Shown here piece after piece: positions 12,408-24,699 of a stretch of 64,000 bases of DNA. The notes beneath the pieces were generated by a model, which saw only the letters and a list, made by a program, of their open reading frames with translations, ran no database searches and was not told the origin of the DNA. The stretch is taken from assembly GCA_021904315.1 (NCBI GenBank), contig CM038911.1, positions 6,731,390 to 6,795,389 of the forward strand, read 5' to 3'. The DNA is from Sphagnum magellanicum. Its lineage: Eukaryota > Streptophyta > Sphagnopsida > Sphagnales > Sphagnaceae. The translations under genes and the position numbers were made by a program. Positions within the stretch are counted from its first letter, which is position 1. Every line of letters starts with the position of its first letter.

Positions 12408-15192
12408 TTGCTTCATGAAATTGAATCTAATAAACATGGAAAACTTCAAGTTGGTTTTGTACCTATTACACCTAGAATTGTAAATGCTTTTAATAAGGTC
12501 ATTATTGATTTTAGTGCCCCAGTTTTCATGCTCCCATATGCAAACCTAAGTCCAAAAACTATTGTTATAACTTCTCAAATACATACTTTTACTAAGAAAA
12601 AACCTAAGAAAACAATCAAAGTAAATGTGATTCGAAAATTCTAAAATGTGTGGTTGGTGAAGATGCCATGGGCAAAACCTGTGTTTGATGGTGATGGTAA
12701 TCTTTCAACAATTAGGTGCAAAATGTGCACCAAGATAAAACACAAGCAAAAAATTTTAATCCCAAAGTGGGATTTTCTTAAAAATGTGTTGGCAAAAGGA
12801 AGAATGAGGAAGGGATTAGGGTGATGGATTTGAAATGTGCCCATGCCAAAAATGAAGTAGCATATGTGTTAATGAATCATCCATTTATTTTGCAACAAGT
12901 CGAAGGTGGGAATGATCAAAACAATAAAAAGAAGGTGATTCAATTAATTTTTATGTTATTCAATAAAAAGAACCCATGATAGACTATGAAGATTCAAAAC
13001 CCTTGTATGATTTTCTAAAATTGAAAAGCAACCTTAAGAAGCACTAAATTAACACCAATAGGGTGGAAAGTTGCATAACATTTCCAAAATCAAATCCCAA
13101 TAGTTAATAGGGTTGTTATTCATGGTACCAAGTTTGTTGCACTTACATGTGATGAAGTTACTACCTTTGATAACCAATATTCAATTTCTATCCATGGTTA
13201 TTCTATTCAAAATTGGTGCCATATTTTTTTTTCGCTTTCAGTTGAGCACATTGTAAAAGGATCCAATGCCCAAAATTTAACAAAGGTGATCTTGGTTGCA
13301 CTTGTTAATTTTGGGGGCCTAACAAAAAAAGAACTAGCCAATTAGCTATTATGTTTTGGTGCAAATGGTGTGAATATACTTTAAGGCACCCAAACTCTAA
13401 TGTGATAATTTAGATTCAAAACTTGCATGCCCCTTTTTTGACATGCATTCATTGTATGATGCACAAAATAAACCTAACATTCCAAACCCTCTCTAGTTTA
13501 GTTATGGTGGCACAACTAAAGGACTTACTCCAATCCCTTTATTTGTTTTTATACAAGTTTCCTAAACACCATCTAAAGTTTGTCAAATTGACCTAAATCA
13601 TGGAAACAAAAGGGAACAAGCTATTGCGGAATATAAAAACTCAGTGGATAAATATATTAAGTCCATTGAAACATCTACTAGAAGAGTACTATCCTTTGCT
13701 AATGAAAATGGCACTTGATTCCACAATTGTAGCCCAAGCAACAACAAATTTGGATCAATTTTGTGATGTCCAAATGATGCTTGGAATGTCTTACTTAATG
13801 CTTACATCACAAACTTATTAAGCTTTCATAGGTTCGTACAAATTTGTGTGAAATCCAATCTTCATAGGTTCATATAAAAATTGCACAAATTTTGTGTTAT
13901 GGTTAATATGAATGATATTTTTACGTATTCAATATCTTAAATATTCAAACAAATGAAACTTTTTTTTTGAATGACATACATGAATGTGCATGTTTAATAC
14001 ACAAAAATTACATAGTTTTATCCAAAATTACATCACTATTTGCACAAATTTAATTAAAATGTAAATTGTATGTATTTCACATAAAAACATCACAAGTAAA
14101 AAAGACATATCATTTATATAGAAGTAAAATATATGTTTTTCATGTCATTTTTACACTTTGAAGCCCACGGATGTTGCACGGACATATTATTCTATGATTT
14201 TTGCATGGATTCTATAGAAATTTCGTAATAATATTGTAAGTTTGTGATGTATTTTGGTTGTAGTTCACAATGCACAACTTTGGGATGTCTTTATGTGTGA
14301 TTTCATTGTAGCAATTTACATATGTAAGGCGGATTTTTTTCGAATGTATTTTAATCAAACATTTGGGTTTAAACGAAATGCCTTCAAGTTTTTCAATCAA
14401 TTGGTGGATTGCATTCATGAAATCATTTGTATGAAATGGATCAAAGATTTGAACATTGAATTCAATCATTTGGCATTTGAATTTGGTGGGTAGCACATAT
14501 GGGCAAAATATAAATACCAAACCATTATTGTCATTTCTTTTGTCACTCAAGTTGTTTATGTAGTGGTTATATCATAAGTGAAATCACAATGTATGGTTAT
14601 AGTTGAAAAGTTGTTTTTTGGGTTAAGCAACCACTTCCTTACTTATGAACTAATCAATTCACTTGGGGTTGTTTATCCCTAGTTTTGGTTGAACCCTGAT
14701 GTTGAAGGCTCTTTTCAACATTTTAATGTGATCAAGTTTGTTTACTATGTGCCCAAGAAACATGGGCTTGTTGGAAGTGGTCTTTGAATTATACTAGTGC
14801 TAAATCCAACAACATTGGATATGTAACATTCTTTGTGTATTTTGACAATGAAGGACAACTACCATGTTGCAATGGTTGAACCTTGTAGTCACAATCTTTT
14901 GACAATATTATGGAGACAACTCACTACATCTCAAATTGTTGTGTGCCAAATGTCAAAGTACATCAAATTGGCAAAAATTGCAGTTATTCAGGTCCTTGGT
15001 TCAATTGAAGATGAATGGTGTTTCAGTACACTTAGTTTTATGAAGAGCAAGTTTCAAAATAGGCTAACAACTCATCTTGACTTAGTCATCTGTTTGTTTG
15101 TTCAAAGGTTTTACACATTTGAAAATTTTCCTTACCATCAAACCATTGAAGAATGGAAGGTTTTTCATAGTTGTTATGCATTTGATGCTTAA
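12408..15192 (+). pseudogene. hAT-like transposase pseudogene (zinc finger 862-like family) interrupted by a MITE
   Basis: A plus-strand series of fragments follows a plant hAT-type transposase from N to C terminus. It starts with an open segment at 12408-12641, then the BED-finger-like block after 12650 (MPWAKPVFDGDGNL, CKMC). Near 13145 is the catalytic-domain start CDEVTTFDN, then FGGLTKKELA and LLCFGANGVN. At 13600-13803 is METKGNKLLRNIKTQWINIL, and after the MITE DVFMCDFIVAIYIC. The hAT dimerisation domain closes it at about 14900-15192 (FSTLSFMKSKFQNRL). Stops and frameshifts are frequent even outside the MITE, so it is dead. The part right of the MITE is duplicated at 85-1033. Family assignment rests on remembered motifs. 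Confidence 0.78.
13805..14249 (+). mobile_element. MITE with perfect terminal inverted repeats and TA target duplication
   Basis: The 445-bp element begins CATCACAAACTTA and ends TAAGTTTGTGATG, a perfect 13-bp inverted repeat. TA flanks it at 13803-13804 and 14250-14251. Removing the element and one TA deletes 447 bp, a multiple of three, and rejoins the transposase frame on either side. A TA target duplication is typical of Tc1/mariner-type (Stowaway-like) MITEs. It contains no open frame, and an internal 25-bp piece near 13827-13880 is repeated. An inverted relative lies at 11325-11694, and its duplicated right end is at 1-82. Confidence 0.88.
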
Positions 15193-18100
15193 ATGCTATT
15201 TTTTTTAAATCTTAGGCGTCTTTGGTATGTAGGTCTAAGATCAAGAATTGCCTTAGCCTCTCACTATTTTTCTTTTTATGAATGGTTTTTTTTCTTTGAT
15301 TTTGATGAATATTTGAATCTAGATTTTGAATTTGGCTTGTTGTGAACCTTGGCTTTGAAATATTTTATACGTTTGGCTTGTTGTTTAAATCTTGTTGCTC
15401 CACAACTAGCCCCCATTATCAATGATACCACTTGTTGAATAATGCATGGTGCACATTGAATGTTGTGATCCATGGCAAAGTTATGGGGAGCCCATTAATT
15501 ACTAATGAAAGTCTTAGACTAAAGAGAAATGGATTATGAATGATGGACCTTCCAATATTAATGATTGTTTGTTTTTCAAATTTGATTTTTTTTTGGTTTC
15601 CATGATCTTGGTCACTTTGCTAACCCCTTTAGAAACTTGGATTTATAGTTATTACACACTACAATAAGGCCATAATAATGTGGTAACTATTCTACTTGTC
15701 ATTGAAAATTTGAATTTAGTTGTTTGTTTGTGTAGGTCCACCATGTGTTGTAGTGGGTAAGACTAATTTGGTTACAATTTGTTACCCCCACATGGCCAAT
15801 TCTTCATATTATGAGAAAAGAAATTATTAAGTCACTTGCAAATCCAAGAAAATAATGGCCACCTCACTAATACACCAAGTAAAATTGAGGTCAATTCACT
15901 AATGTCAAGCTTGAAAAAAATGGGCAGTCACTAAAACCTTCTATGCCCAATTTGTAACTTGCCAACCTATTCAACAAGTTTGGGCTTACTGTAGCCAAAT
16001 TGTTGCCTAGAAGGCCCATTAGGTAGCCAACCTAACATGGAAAATATTAAAAAAACAACTTTGCTTTAAATCCTTAATGAACTTGCACAGCAAAAACACA
16101 TGGACTATTTGAAAGGACAAATTGAATGATTGGAACACTAAAATTAATGGGTGTGTGGGGTTTTCATCCAAATGTAACCTTTGATGTTAAACTAAACTTA
16201 CAAATATTCATCCATATTTCATCCATCATATTTTTCCATAAATATTCATCCATCATCCATCCAACCTTAGCATCACATCACCATCTCCCATGCCATCAAA
16301 ATGCCACGTCACCCATTTGCCACATCGTGTCATGTTAGAACCACTAGGTGTTATGTCATTTGCAATAGGGATGTTGATGTGACAAAGGGGTCATTAATGA
16401 TTGCCCATGTCAACTTTGTGCACCCAAAGCTTTGCACCCAAAATAGCCACCCCGTATTACATTAAACATACCTTTATTCATGCCAATGCATCATCAATTC
16501 ATGATGTATTTGAACATATTTGAATGGTATTTTACTTAAATTGACCTAGTATTTTCCAACAATTTTCTGATACTAGTTTTTGAAATTGGTATTTCATTTG
16601 TGGAAACACTCATGTACCAATGCTGGAATGGTATAAAAAATACTTGATCATACCTATTAAGTACAAGACAAAGACTAAATGAAATTATTTTTTGCGGATT
16701 TCATGAAAAATAATGACTAAAATCTCCATGATGAATGCGAAATCCAAGATTAATTGATAGAGAAGGTATGATAAAAGACTAGGATTGCTTGAAATACAAT
16801 TGCACTACATAGGTCATGGCAAATGTTGTATGGTTCTTATTTTTTGAAAGAACTTTTAGTCTCAATTCTAACTTTTTCTTTTAATTTGAAAGAACCCCGA
16901 ATTCCATTTGAAGGAATTTTTCTAATTTTGGCAGAACGTCTAGTTTTGTTCCAGACTCCATTCTTGACATGGTAAGACTCCCAGTTCTTGGTTTTTCAAG
17001 AAACAATTCCTAGGCTAGTCAGTTCCAAACCAGATCCCATTCTACCTACCTACCTATGCATAGCCCAAAACTGATTTTGTAGAACTAGTTACTAACATTG
17101 TATGACCAATAAACAATGACCACCTATATCAATTACATGTCTAATGCCACCCCCTTCCCCACCCAACCCTAATTTCATTATTCAAAAAATGTATACCTGA
17201 ATTTTTCTCTCAAAATAACATGTCTAATCCTAGTTGGAATTTCAAATTTCAAAGAAATGTTCTCCAAAAAATGAAGAACCAAAGCCTATATAAATAAAAC
17301 AGATTTTAGAACCAATTTTGATCGAATCTAATTTTGGTTGTAATGGAAGGTCAATTTCAATTCTCATTCCAATTCCAAAGCTTTTTTCTTCAAATGAAAA
17401 GAAAAAAAACAAAAACAAAACAATGCTTTGAGTACCTAATAATTGGCTCAAGAACAGAAACCAAAACTAGTTCAAAATTGGAATTGGGCAACACTAGTCA
17501 TGACTTATGTTGATGAAATTGAGGAGTGATGCTCACCTTTGGCTATTTATACTATCCATGGATTCACCAAATTTTCAAAACCTTTTGTTTTTGAGTTGAA
17601 CTTTATGCTTTACCAACCTCTACCTACTACTATAGTTTTTACCCTCTATTGATTTGAGAATAGCTCTCCAAGGTTGTCAACCTTATAATTGCCACATGTA
17701 TCAAAGTGGGGGCCAAGTAATACCCTAGTCAACTTTCACTTAAACATTAATATTTGTAGTTAAAATCAACTTGAAATCTTCGCAAATACTCACTTGTTTT
17801 GTGAAACCCACTCAACACCAAAATTTGAAAATAACTTCCAATTTTATCCTTAAAAAGATTTCAAAGAACATTTAGGTTCTTGAAAAAACTTTTTAAAAGC
17901 CAACAATTCAAGGTAAGTTCTTTGACCAATGCTTTGATTTTTAAAAAATACATGGCTATGGATCAAAATTGATTCTTTTAGTTTTTTGAAAATCACCAAT
18001 AAAAGGTTCATGTACTCAACGCTTACTTGTTGATTCTTTTTTGAAAAAGGATAAAACTGCCTAACACTGGTATAGATAATATTGGAATAGACTCATGTTG

Positions 18101-19107
18101 AGATTGCAAATTTATGACCTTGCTATGTGTTCAAATATATCACAAGGTAATTTATACCCTATATGGTTGGTAAACAATTTTGGTTACAAAGTATAATCAT
18201 GGTAAAGTATGTCAAAAAATGTTTTCAAACAATAGTCACAATTTCAACATAAACATTAAAAAATATATATTAAAAACTTTTAAAATTTTCATTATGAGAC
18301 CATGGGACCCCTCATTGAGTTTATGGTAGCTAAACATAAAGTTTGAAATATTTTATTAGAAAAAAAAGATGAAAAATATCTAATTGAATTTTTCATTTTT
18401 ACATTGATAGATTATGACAATAATATGAAAAATTTGAATGCATATTAAATACATTGTAAAGCTCCATCAACTTAAAAGTATCAAAATTTTAATTAAAGTC
18501 CTATTTTTGTATATTTGAAACAATATTTGAAATATAATGGAACAATATTTTCTTATACTTGACTATCTAAAAATGTATTTAAATATATTTAAAATATACA
18601 ATTCTTCAATATTAAGCAATGATTTTATTTTTAAAACTCTTATAGAGCTTGAAATAAATAACATTCCTATATATAAGCTTAATTTATGAATGTTTTTCAT
18701 TTGTGCCAACAAAAAACATCATTGTCATACTTTACCATGTTTGGAACCTGCCTTTTAAATTACCTTGCTCGACTAATAAATATTTCATAATACTTTATTT
18801 GTCTTTTACCTAGTTAATATATAGTTGATGTTTAGCCTTACCCAAGGAAAGGTCATTGTGAAGAGTGGGTATGCACAAAAATCATTATAACATGTATGCA
18901 ATTTCATACTATGCAATGCCCATGACTATGATGGATTTTTTCAAATTTAAGGCCACTAGTTATTGAATATTTGTTTAACAACATATTTTCATTAGTTACA
19001 TTAATGAACATGGAAAAAACTATATGTTGTTCAAACAACACCATAGAAATGGTTCAAATGCATTTTTAATGCTATTGATTGATTTGATGTCTTTGTCAAC
19101 CTTTTGG

Positions 19108-19523
19108 TAAGATGTTGGAAATTTTCATGTGTAATGTTTGCAATGCTAATTGCAAAAGTTACTAACTCTCTTCACTTTAAAATGTGCAAAATTTCTTTAC
19201 ATATTTTTTTACTCTCCATTCACCACATATACCACCCATATGGTATTTATGACTCATGATTCAAAATTTGGGTCAATTATATTTCCCTAGACCTTGTGCT
19301 GATTCCTATGGGCTTCCTTTTCTGTGAATACCAAAATTTTGAACAGCATTAGCAGATACGGTGCAGTGGAAGACTGTCTTCCTCCATTCACTTAATCGAT
19401 TGAATATGGGATATTTTATATCCCATGTTTACCTCTCCAGGAGCTGAACCCTTCAACTGTAACATTTCCAGTCAGCACAGATACTCGAGTCCTAGCCTAG
19501 GACACTGATTTCATATCCTATTG
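19108..19523. repeat. 416-bp segment present only in duplication copy 2
   Basis: Copy 1 reads straight from CCTTTTGG to AAGGATTGC (about 4940). In copy 2 these words are separated by about 416 bp. There are no terminal inverted repeats and no convincing target duplication, so a deletion from copy 1 is at least as likely as an insertion into copy 2. The segment holds a less AT-rich patch at 19400-19510. No coding potential is recognised. Confidence 0.75.
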
Positions 19524-19876
19524 CAAGGATTGCTCAACCAGGTCCATCCAACATGTACTTACTTCGCATGCATGTGTTCATCACAAAATTTCACCGAGTT
19601 ACTCTTTCTTAGAGAGGTAGCGCTTAACCCCTATAAAGGTAAATTCTAGTGTGAGAACACCACCAAAATAAACAAATTTAGCTCACATCAACAATAGGAG
19701 AGTGTGGGCCCAATTGTTGGCTGTGCACTTTGGAGCTTAGGGTTTAGTCCATTCTTCACTATGATTGCCAAAAAACCTGATGGAGATCCAAGTGACGTTC
19801 AAAGTATTTCTGGTGCATTAACCCAAGAGCTGGTCCAACCATATCCCCTGTTTGAGCCTCTACCATATCCCCCCAA

Positions 19877-19893
19877 CCCTAAACCCTAAACCC
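19877..19893 (+). repeat. Short telomere-like tract (CCCTAAA)n
   Basis: This is the duplicate of the tract at 5296-5312, unchanged in sequence. Confidence 0.5.
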
Positions 19894-20322
19894 AATCATC
19901 GATCGTTTCCCCAGCCTAAGCCATGAGCATGAAAAATTGAATGGTAAAAAGATTTGCCTTCAATTCTTAATGACTGTTTTATAACTTGCCAACAACTACC
20001 CCTATTGGTTAGGTGAGTCTTTTGTGGCTTGAAGTCATTTATGAGTGTTGAACAAACAAGGTGTGTATATTTTCCGTGCAGAAGTAATTTCTCTTCCTAA
20101 TTGTCATTCTACTAATCAATTGCAAGTGCATCCCCAACTTTCCCAAATTTGTTTTCAAATTGGCATACGAGGAAGAAAAATTTCTGGAACTAAAGGCTGG
20201 AAATCTTTGCGGAACAATAGGAATCAGCTTACAAACTGGTAAACATACTTGTGATATTCAGTAGGAAAGCTTAATCAAGCAAGTAAGTACTTGAAAGGAG
20301 TGTACTTAGATGATCTTGGAAT

Positions 20323-23258
20323 TCAAACTTGCATAGCTGCAAGTTGTGCAATATTCATGGGTCGAACATAGTTGGTGTCTCCATAGTAAAACGTGGTGGC
20401 CAAAACAACATTGGCTTTGTCAGATGGATGATAAGGATCCCAAAACACATAGTCAGCTCTGTCATCACACATGCTCACCAAAGGGGTGCATGAAAGTGCA
20501 CCCCTGTATTCTCCTCCAGCTCCACAGCAAGCAACATCAGAAACGGCAAAGCCTGCACAAACACAACAGAGGTGTAAGTAAATGAACGACTTAGGCACAA
20601 ACCCAACATAGAACTCTGCATTATTTTACAGGCTAATCTATGATACAATTGATCTCAGGGTATAGACTGGTACCCACCAAATTCTGTCGGGTTCTGGATC
20701 ATCTCGAAGAATTTGTCATAAGCATTAGCATATACAAATAGAGAGCCACTGAGTTGAGAGTTCAATTGATTAAGAAGACCTTCCAGTCCAACATTGAATG
20801 ATTGAATTTGCAGGTTCATATTCTGATCACACTCCCCATTCTCAGCTAATGTAAATGTGAGTCGATAGGGTATGCATCCTAGAGGCCCTACTGATGCAAT
20901 CACAAATTTTCGAGCTCCCATTGAGTATAATCTCTGTGACAAATCACAACACACAATCTCAACTTCTTGTCATGAAGCTCCATACAACTTAGAACTAAAT
21001 GCAAAATTGCTGTTGCGTTAAGGAGGGGCACACATGACACTTTCAAGAAACCATTGACAGTTCATCACACTTCAGCCAAAAAATCTGATTCCCAGCTTAG
21101 ATTCTCAAGGTTTCCTTTCTGTGATACCAGCAACCAAGTAAGATGCACGAGTATACTTGGAAATAGGTAGAGCATCTACACATGATGCCCAGGAGATTCA
21201 CTTACATTTTTACAAAAATGAGAGTCAGTAAATTAAGGTGAATTTGTTTATTTTGGATGTAAATTTCATAAACATTTAGAAAATTAATTAGATCCCCAGT
21301 AAATTTCTGAAAACATTTATCAAATAAACAAGACATTTGAAAATATTATTGAAGATATTCATTTCATTTACAAATCAGTATATATAATTTATCTATTGCC
21401 AAAACTACGATATTTGTAAGTATACATATAAATAAACAAGGGCAGAATCTAGATAGTAACATTCATCCCATTTATAATTAGGTAGCAAAACAACAGCCTT
21501 TGAACCAGTGTTGGGCAGGTAGCTGCTTTGGCAGATCAGAACCACTGGTTTCAGATAGTAAGAACCCAACCATAACAGGGTTTGTTTTTCAGGACCAAAA
21601 CCAGATTTTATGTTTTGAAGAACTTGACCCAGAATCAGATTCCCAGTTCCATTTATGTTTGGAATCAGTTCTAATTTATTTTGGAGCACAGGACATTCTT
21701 CATGCGAGAACCATTTGCAACACTGCTCCAAACACAGGGTTGCCCAGCAAATACACAGAGAATACCCAACACCCTCCCCACCCCCCAAAAGCATGAGGTG
21801 GGAGTACAAGTAAGCAGTTACCGTGAGTTGTTGTTCAAGAGTATTAAGAATCAAAGAGTTGACAGCTTCACCAGAGAGGTTCCCAATGGGGGAGAAAGGA
21901 GCGAAGTAATTGTTCAAGAAATCATTTGATCCCATGTTCACAGCAAAGAGGGAATTCGCAATAAGGTTGGCTCCTGCTTCTGGACCAAGAAGTTGCATAA
22001 TTTCAGCTGAGGTATTGGCAAATTGCGCCACTTGTTGATTCATAGGAATGCGCTCAATCTGTGCCAAAACCAAATCATCATGTGGAGAAAAACAAATTTA
22101 AGATTTTTTTAAAAAAATTCTTTGAATATTTCAACTATTGTTCTCAAAAACTCACACCCATTAAGTAAGTGCATGCTTGCTGCGGGAGGTTCAGTAGAAG
22201 TGTATAAGATCATAAAAAACTAGGTTTGAACTTTGGAGAAAGATCAGTGTTTTGTTGGAGGCAGGTCAGGGAATGTAATTTTACAAAGGCATAGCCGCTG
22301 GAGTCCAAAATGCCCGCAGCTCCTGATGCATAATTCACACCATTCAGAATGGCAGTTCCTGTGGTGCTAGGTGCCATAAAAGGTGGCAAGTAGTTCTTGA
22401 GTCCCAGGAATTCCCCTGTACATGATCATGTCACAACCCAACAGGGATTTTCTTAATTAGTAAGGAATTACATTCTTAGACTAAGAATTTAGGCTGCTTC
22501 TATGCAATCCCCTTCTTCCGTAACTAGCGGCCCAGAAACCTAAAACCTCTAAGGACATCTTTCCATTAGGCCGATGTGATCAAAGCAGCTTTCCATTATG
22601 TTTTCTCAACTAGAAATCTTCACAGCCATTTCATAGCTCTATAGGTCAATGCTACTGCAGGAGCCGTGAGTCAAAACTGTGATTCGGCATACATACGGTG
22701 AGATCTGTTCTTTTTTATTTCCATGAGAACTTGTGTTCCCATAGTTCCTAACATGATTAATTGCATATCTTCTACGTAGTTGCGACTCTCCAATGGAAAG
22801 AGACTTTCCCTGCTGCTGCAGCAAGAAACGAGGCCCTATATCAATGGCTTTGCATTAGGCTGTGATCAATCCACGACTGTGTGTAACTGTGATCACAGTA
22901 GCCTAATGGAAAGAGACCCTAGTAATGAGCGTGCTTGTGAAATCCATTGGAAAACCACGCAAAAAGATAAGGTAGGGAGATGCATGCGAAATGTGTTACC
23001 AACTATATCAACAATAGTTCGACCGTTGGTGAAGCGACCGGTAGGACCAGCGGGAAAGTCGACACCATTATGAGGGTAGTTTGCCTTTGAGAGACTATCA
23101 ATATAGTTGTTATTGCCGGGGTCTCCTAACGAGTCTCCGAAGGAAAATGATGCGGGGACGGCTTGGGAAGCCACCGGTAATATGGGCCACACTTGAGCCG
23201 CAGTACACAACAACAAAACGCTAATCAATCTAATGAACCACGAACTTTCTGCATCCAT
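20323..23258 (-). CDS. GDSL-type esterase/lipase, copy 2 (five exons)
   Basis: Tandem paralogue of the gene at 5742-8681, with the same predicted secreted SGNH-hydrolase role. Exons on the minus strand: 23258-23000, 22415-22285, 22058-21822, 20933-20678, 20552-20323. Introns are GT-AG and almost the same length as in copy 1 (584, 226, 888 and 125 bp). The protein is again 370 residues, with the signal peptide and all four catalytic blocks kept (Ser43, Gly118, Asn175, Asp333, His336). About 12 residues differ from copy 1. Five are in exon 5, where GALPCTPF becomes GALSCTPL and CDGRAN becomes CDDRAD, just before the Asp-His block. Both frames are open, so both genes may be functional. The start at 23258 is chosen as for copy 1. 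Confidence 0.9.
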
Positions 23259-23494
23259 AGCTTCTGCGATTCTGCGCGATTCCCCAGTTCCCAAATCACC
23301 CCGCGTCATGAAGTCAATGAGTACGCATGTACAGTGAAAAAATGCGGATCAGTAAAATGCAGATCAGTAGGAAGTATTATATGCAACAACAGTTACTACA
23401 GTTTCCAGGAACAGAATCGACTAATGCAGAAGAAGTGTTGTCTTTGCTACAACTTCTTGGTTCAAGTATTACGATCAAGCAGAACCAGTATAAG
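23259..23494 (-). promoter_or_regulatory. Upstream region of GDSL copy 2 shared with copy 1
   Basis: This is the homologous upstream segment with the same minus-strand TATAAT-like box near 23375-23380 and two copies of the AAAATGC(A/G)GATCAGT unit at about 23337-23370. Past 23494 it continues into sequence not found upstream of copy 1. Confidence 0.45.
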
Positions 23495-24546
23495 ATCAAA
23501 TGTGTAACTGACTCCATCATTTCTTCCCTCATCCTTTCCCTTGCGAAATGTATGGGGTCACAACTAAGCGAAATAGATGCGTGACAGGGGTCAGAAAAAC
23601 AAACCTTGACGTGATTCGTTTGATGAAGATACAACTTCAGCTGCGCACACTCTTAAGAGGAGTTGCCTGGTCGTCACAAGCAGTAGCAGTACACGAGGAA
23701 ACACTACTGAACAAATCAGGCCCGCACGATACTGTTGTGCTTCTTCAAACCACATTGCATCTTGGAACCATACATTGCAGTATTGAAGCTCAGCTGCAGT
23801 CCAAAACTTTGAGACGACATATACAGCACGAGAGGGATTTTATTAAAGCTCCCTGTAGGTCTCCAGCGAACACAACCCACATAGAGTGAAAGAGAATGGA
23901 AAGGAGCTTGGGAGCCGGTATTACAATGTGATCAGCGCCAGGAAACATTAAGTGCTCAACTCCAGTACGTGACCTACCACACTGCCGGCATTTAAAGCAC
24001 GCATTTGCTCTGTACTGTAGGTACAGCTACAACTGGGCACCGGTGACTGGGGCATATGTAAGTATGGAAACCCATATAGAGCAAGCTTAAACCAATGTCC
24101 AGAACATCAAGATATTGAACTATATAGATGTCACTACATTTAAGTCCTTGCTCTTGTTTAGTGCTTGCCCATTCATTCATGGAATCTACTGAATCAATGT
24201 TGAGAAAATGAAGATTGATTAAAATACACTTGCACTCATTACGACTGCACTGCAATGGAGTCCGGACTGTCTCTGGGAAGACCATTTCCATGAGAGATGG
24301 ATCACATCATCTCTTCAAACATGATCTCCCTAATACCGCGTGGTTTTTTGCAGCATTCTCATCAGTCACATCTTGCACCTTGTGGAAAACATGCTCACAA
24401 CGCGATTTATTGGCTCTGCTCAGAGGGGAGAGAAAACGTATCTGTGTAAGATTTGCGCATCAAAATTTGGTTTTAACATACCCAATGTGTGAGTGACATC
24501 TGGAGTGTGATGTGTGCATATGATGGGTGGATGGGCATGTTCCATG
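23495..24546. other. Less AT-rich flank upstream of GDSL copy 2, unassigned
   Basis: Under the duplication model this is the original upstream neighbour of the GDSL gene. Base composition is more even than in the surrounding DNA. Open stretches at 23548-23889 (plus) and 23992-24291 (minus) have no family resemblance I can see. It may be distal promoter, an untranslated exon or old repeat. Confidence 0.4.
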
Positions 24547-24634
24547 CATCCAGATGAAAAGTAATAAATCCAATAAAGCAGGCTTTTATGCATCTAGATG
24601 AAAAGTATTAAATCCAATAAAGCAGGCTTTTTAT
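24547..24634 (+). repeat. 45-bp tandem duplication
   Basis: Two adjacent copies of a 45-bp unit start CATC(C/T)AGATGAAAAGTA and end AAAGCAGGCTTTT. They differ at a few positions. It lies just upstream of the hairpin minisatellite. Confidence 0.85.
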
Positions 24635-24699
24635 AAGTTTGAAGCTGCTGTAAAAGGCACAGTCATTATGCGATTACAGTTTGTACTCAAGAATGATCA

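Larger units (their letters stand above)
15193..20322. other. Non-coding spacer, copy of 1034-5741
   Basis: The stretch is near-identical to 1034-5741 apart from indels. It includes the GAACC/GGTTC-rich block at about 16810-17500, the telomere-like tract at 19877-19893, and small open stretches at 19704-19889 and 20045-20242 that are also open in the other copy. I found no recognisable protein or RNA gene. Confidence 0.6.
8933..23494 (+). repeat. Tandem duplication unit 2 (about 14.56 kb, inferred full unit)
   Basis: Similarity between the copies ends at 8932 and 23494. In a simple tandem duplication 8932/8933 is then the junction between the end of unit 1 and the start of unit 2, so unit 2 runs 8933-23494. 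The part 14168-23494 is directly seen as duplicated. The part 8933-14167 is inferred to be the unit's beginning, and its partner should lie upstream of the window. No long microhomology is obvious at the junction. Confidence 0.7.
14168..23494 (+). repeat. Part of duplication unit 2 with a visible partner at 1-8932
   Basis: The stretch contains, in order, the MITE right end, the transposase C-terminal fossil, the non-coding spacer, GDSL copy 2 and about 236 bp of its upstream DNA, each matching unit 1. It carries segments missing from unit 1, chiefly 416 bp at about 19108-19523 and about 27 bp near 16.23 kb. Confidence 0.93.

Noticed and set aside
23548..23889. A 113-codon frame upstream of GDSL copy 2
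   Set aside because: No recognisable family and no supporting signals; kept only as part of the unassigned flank.
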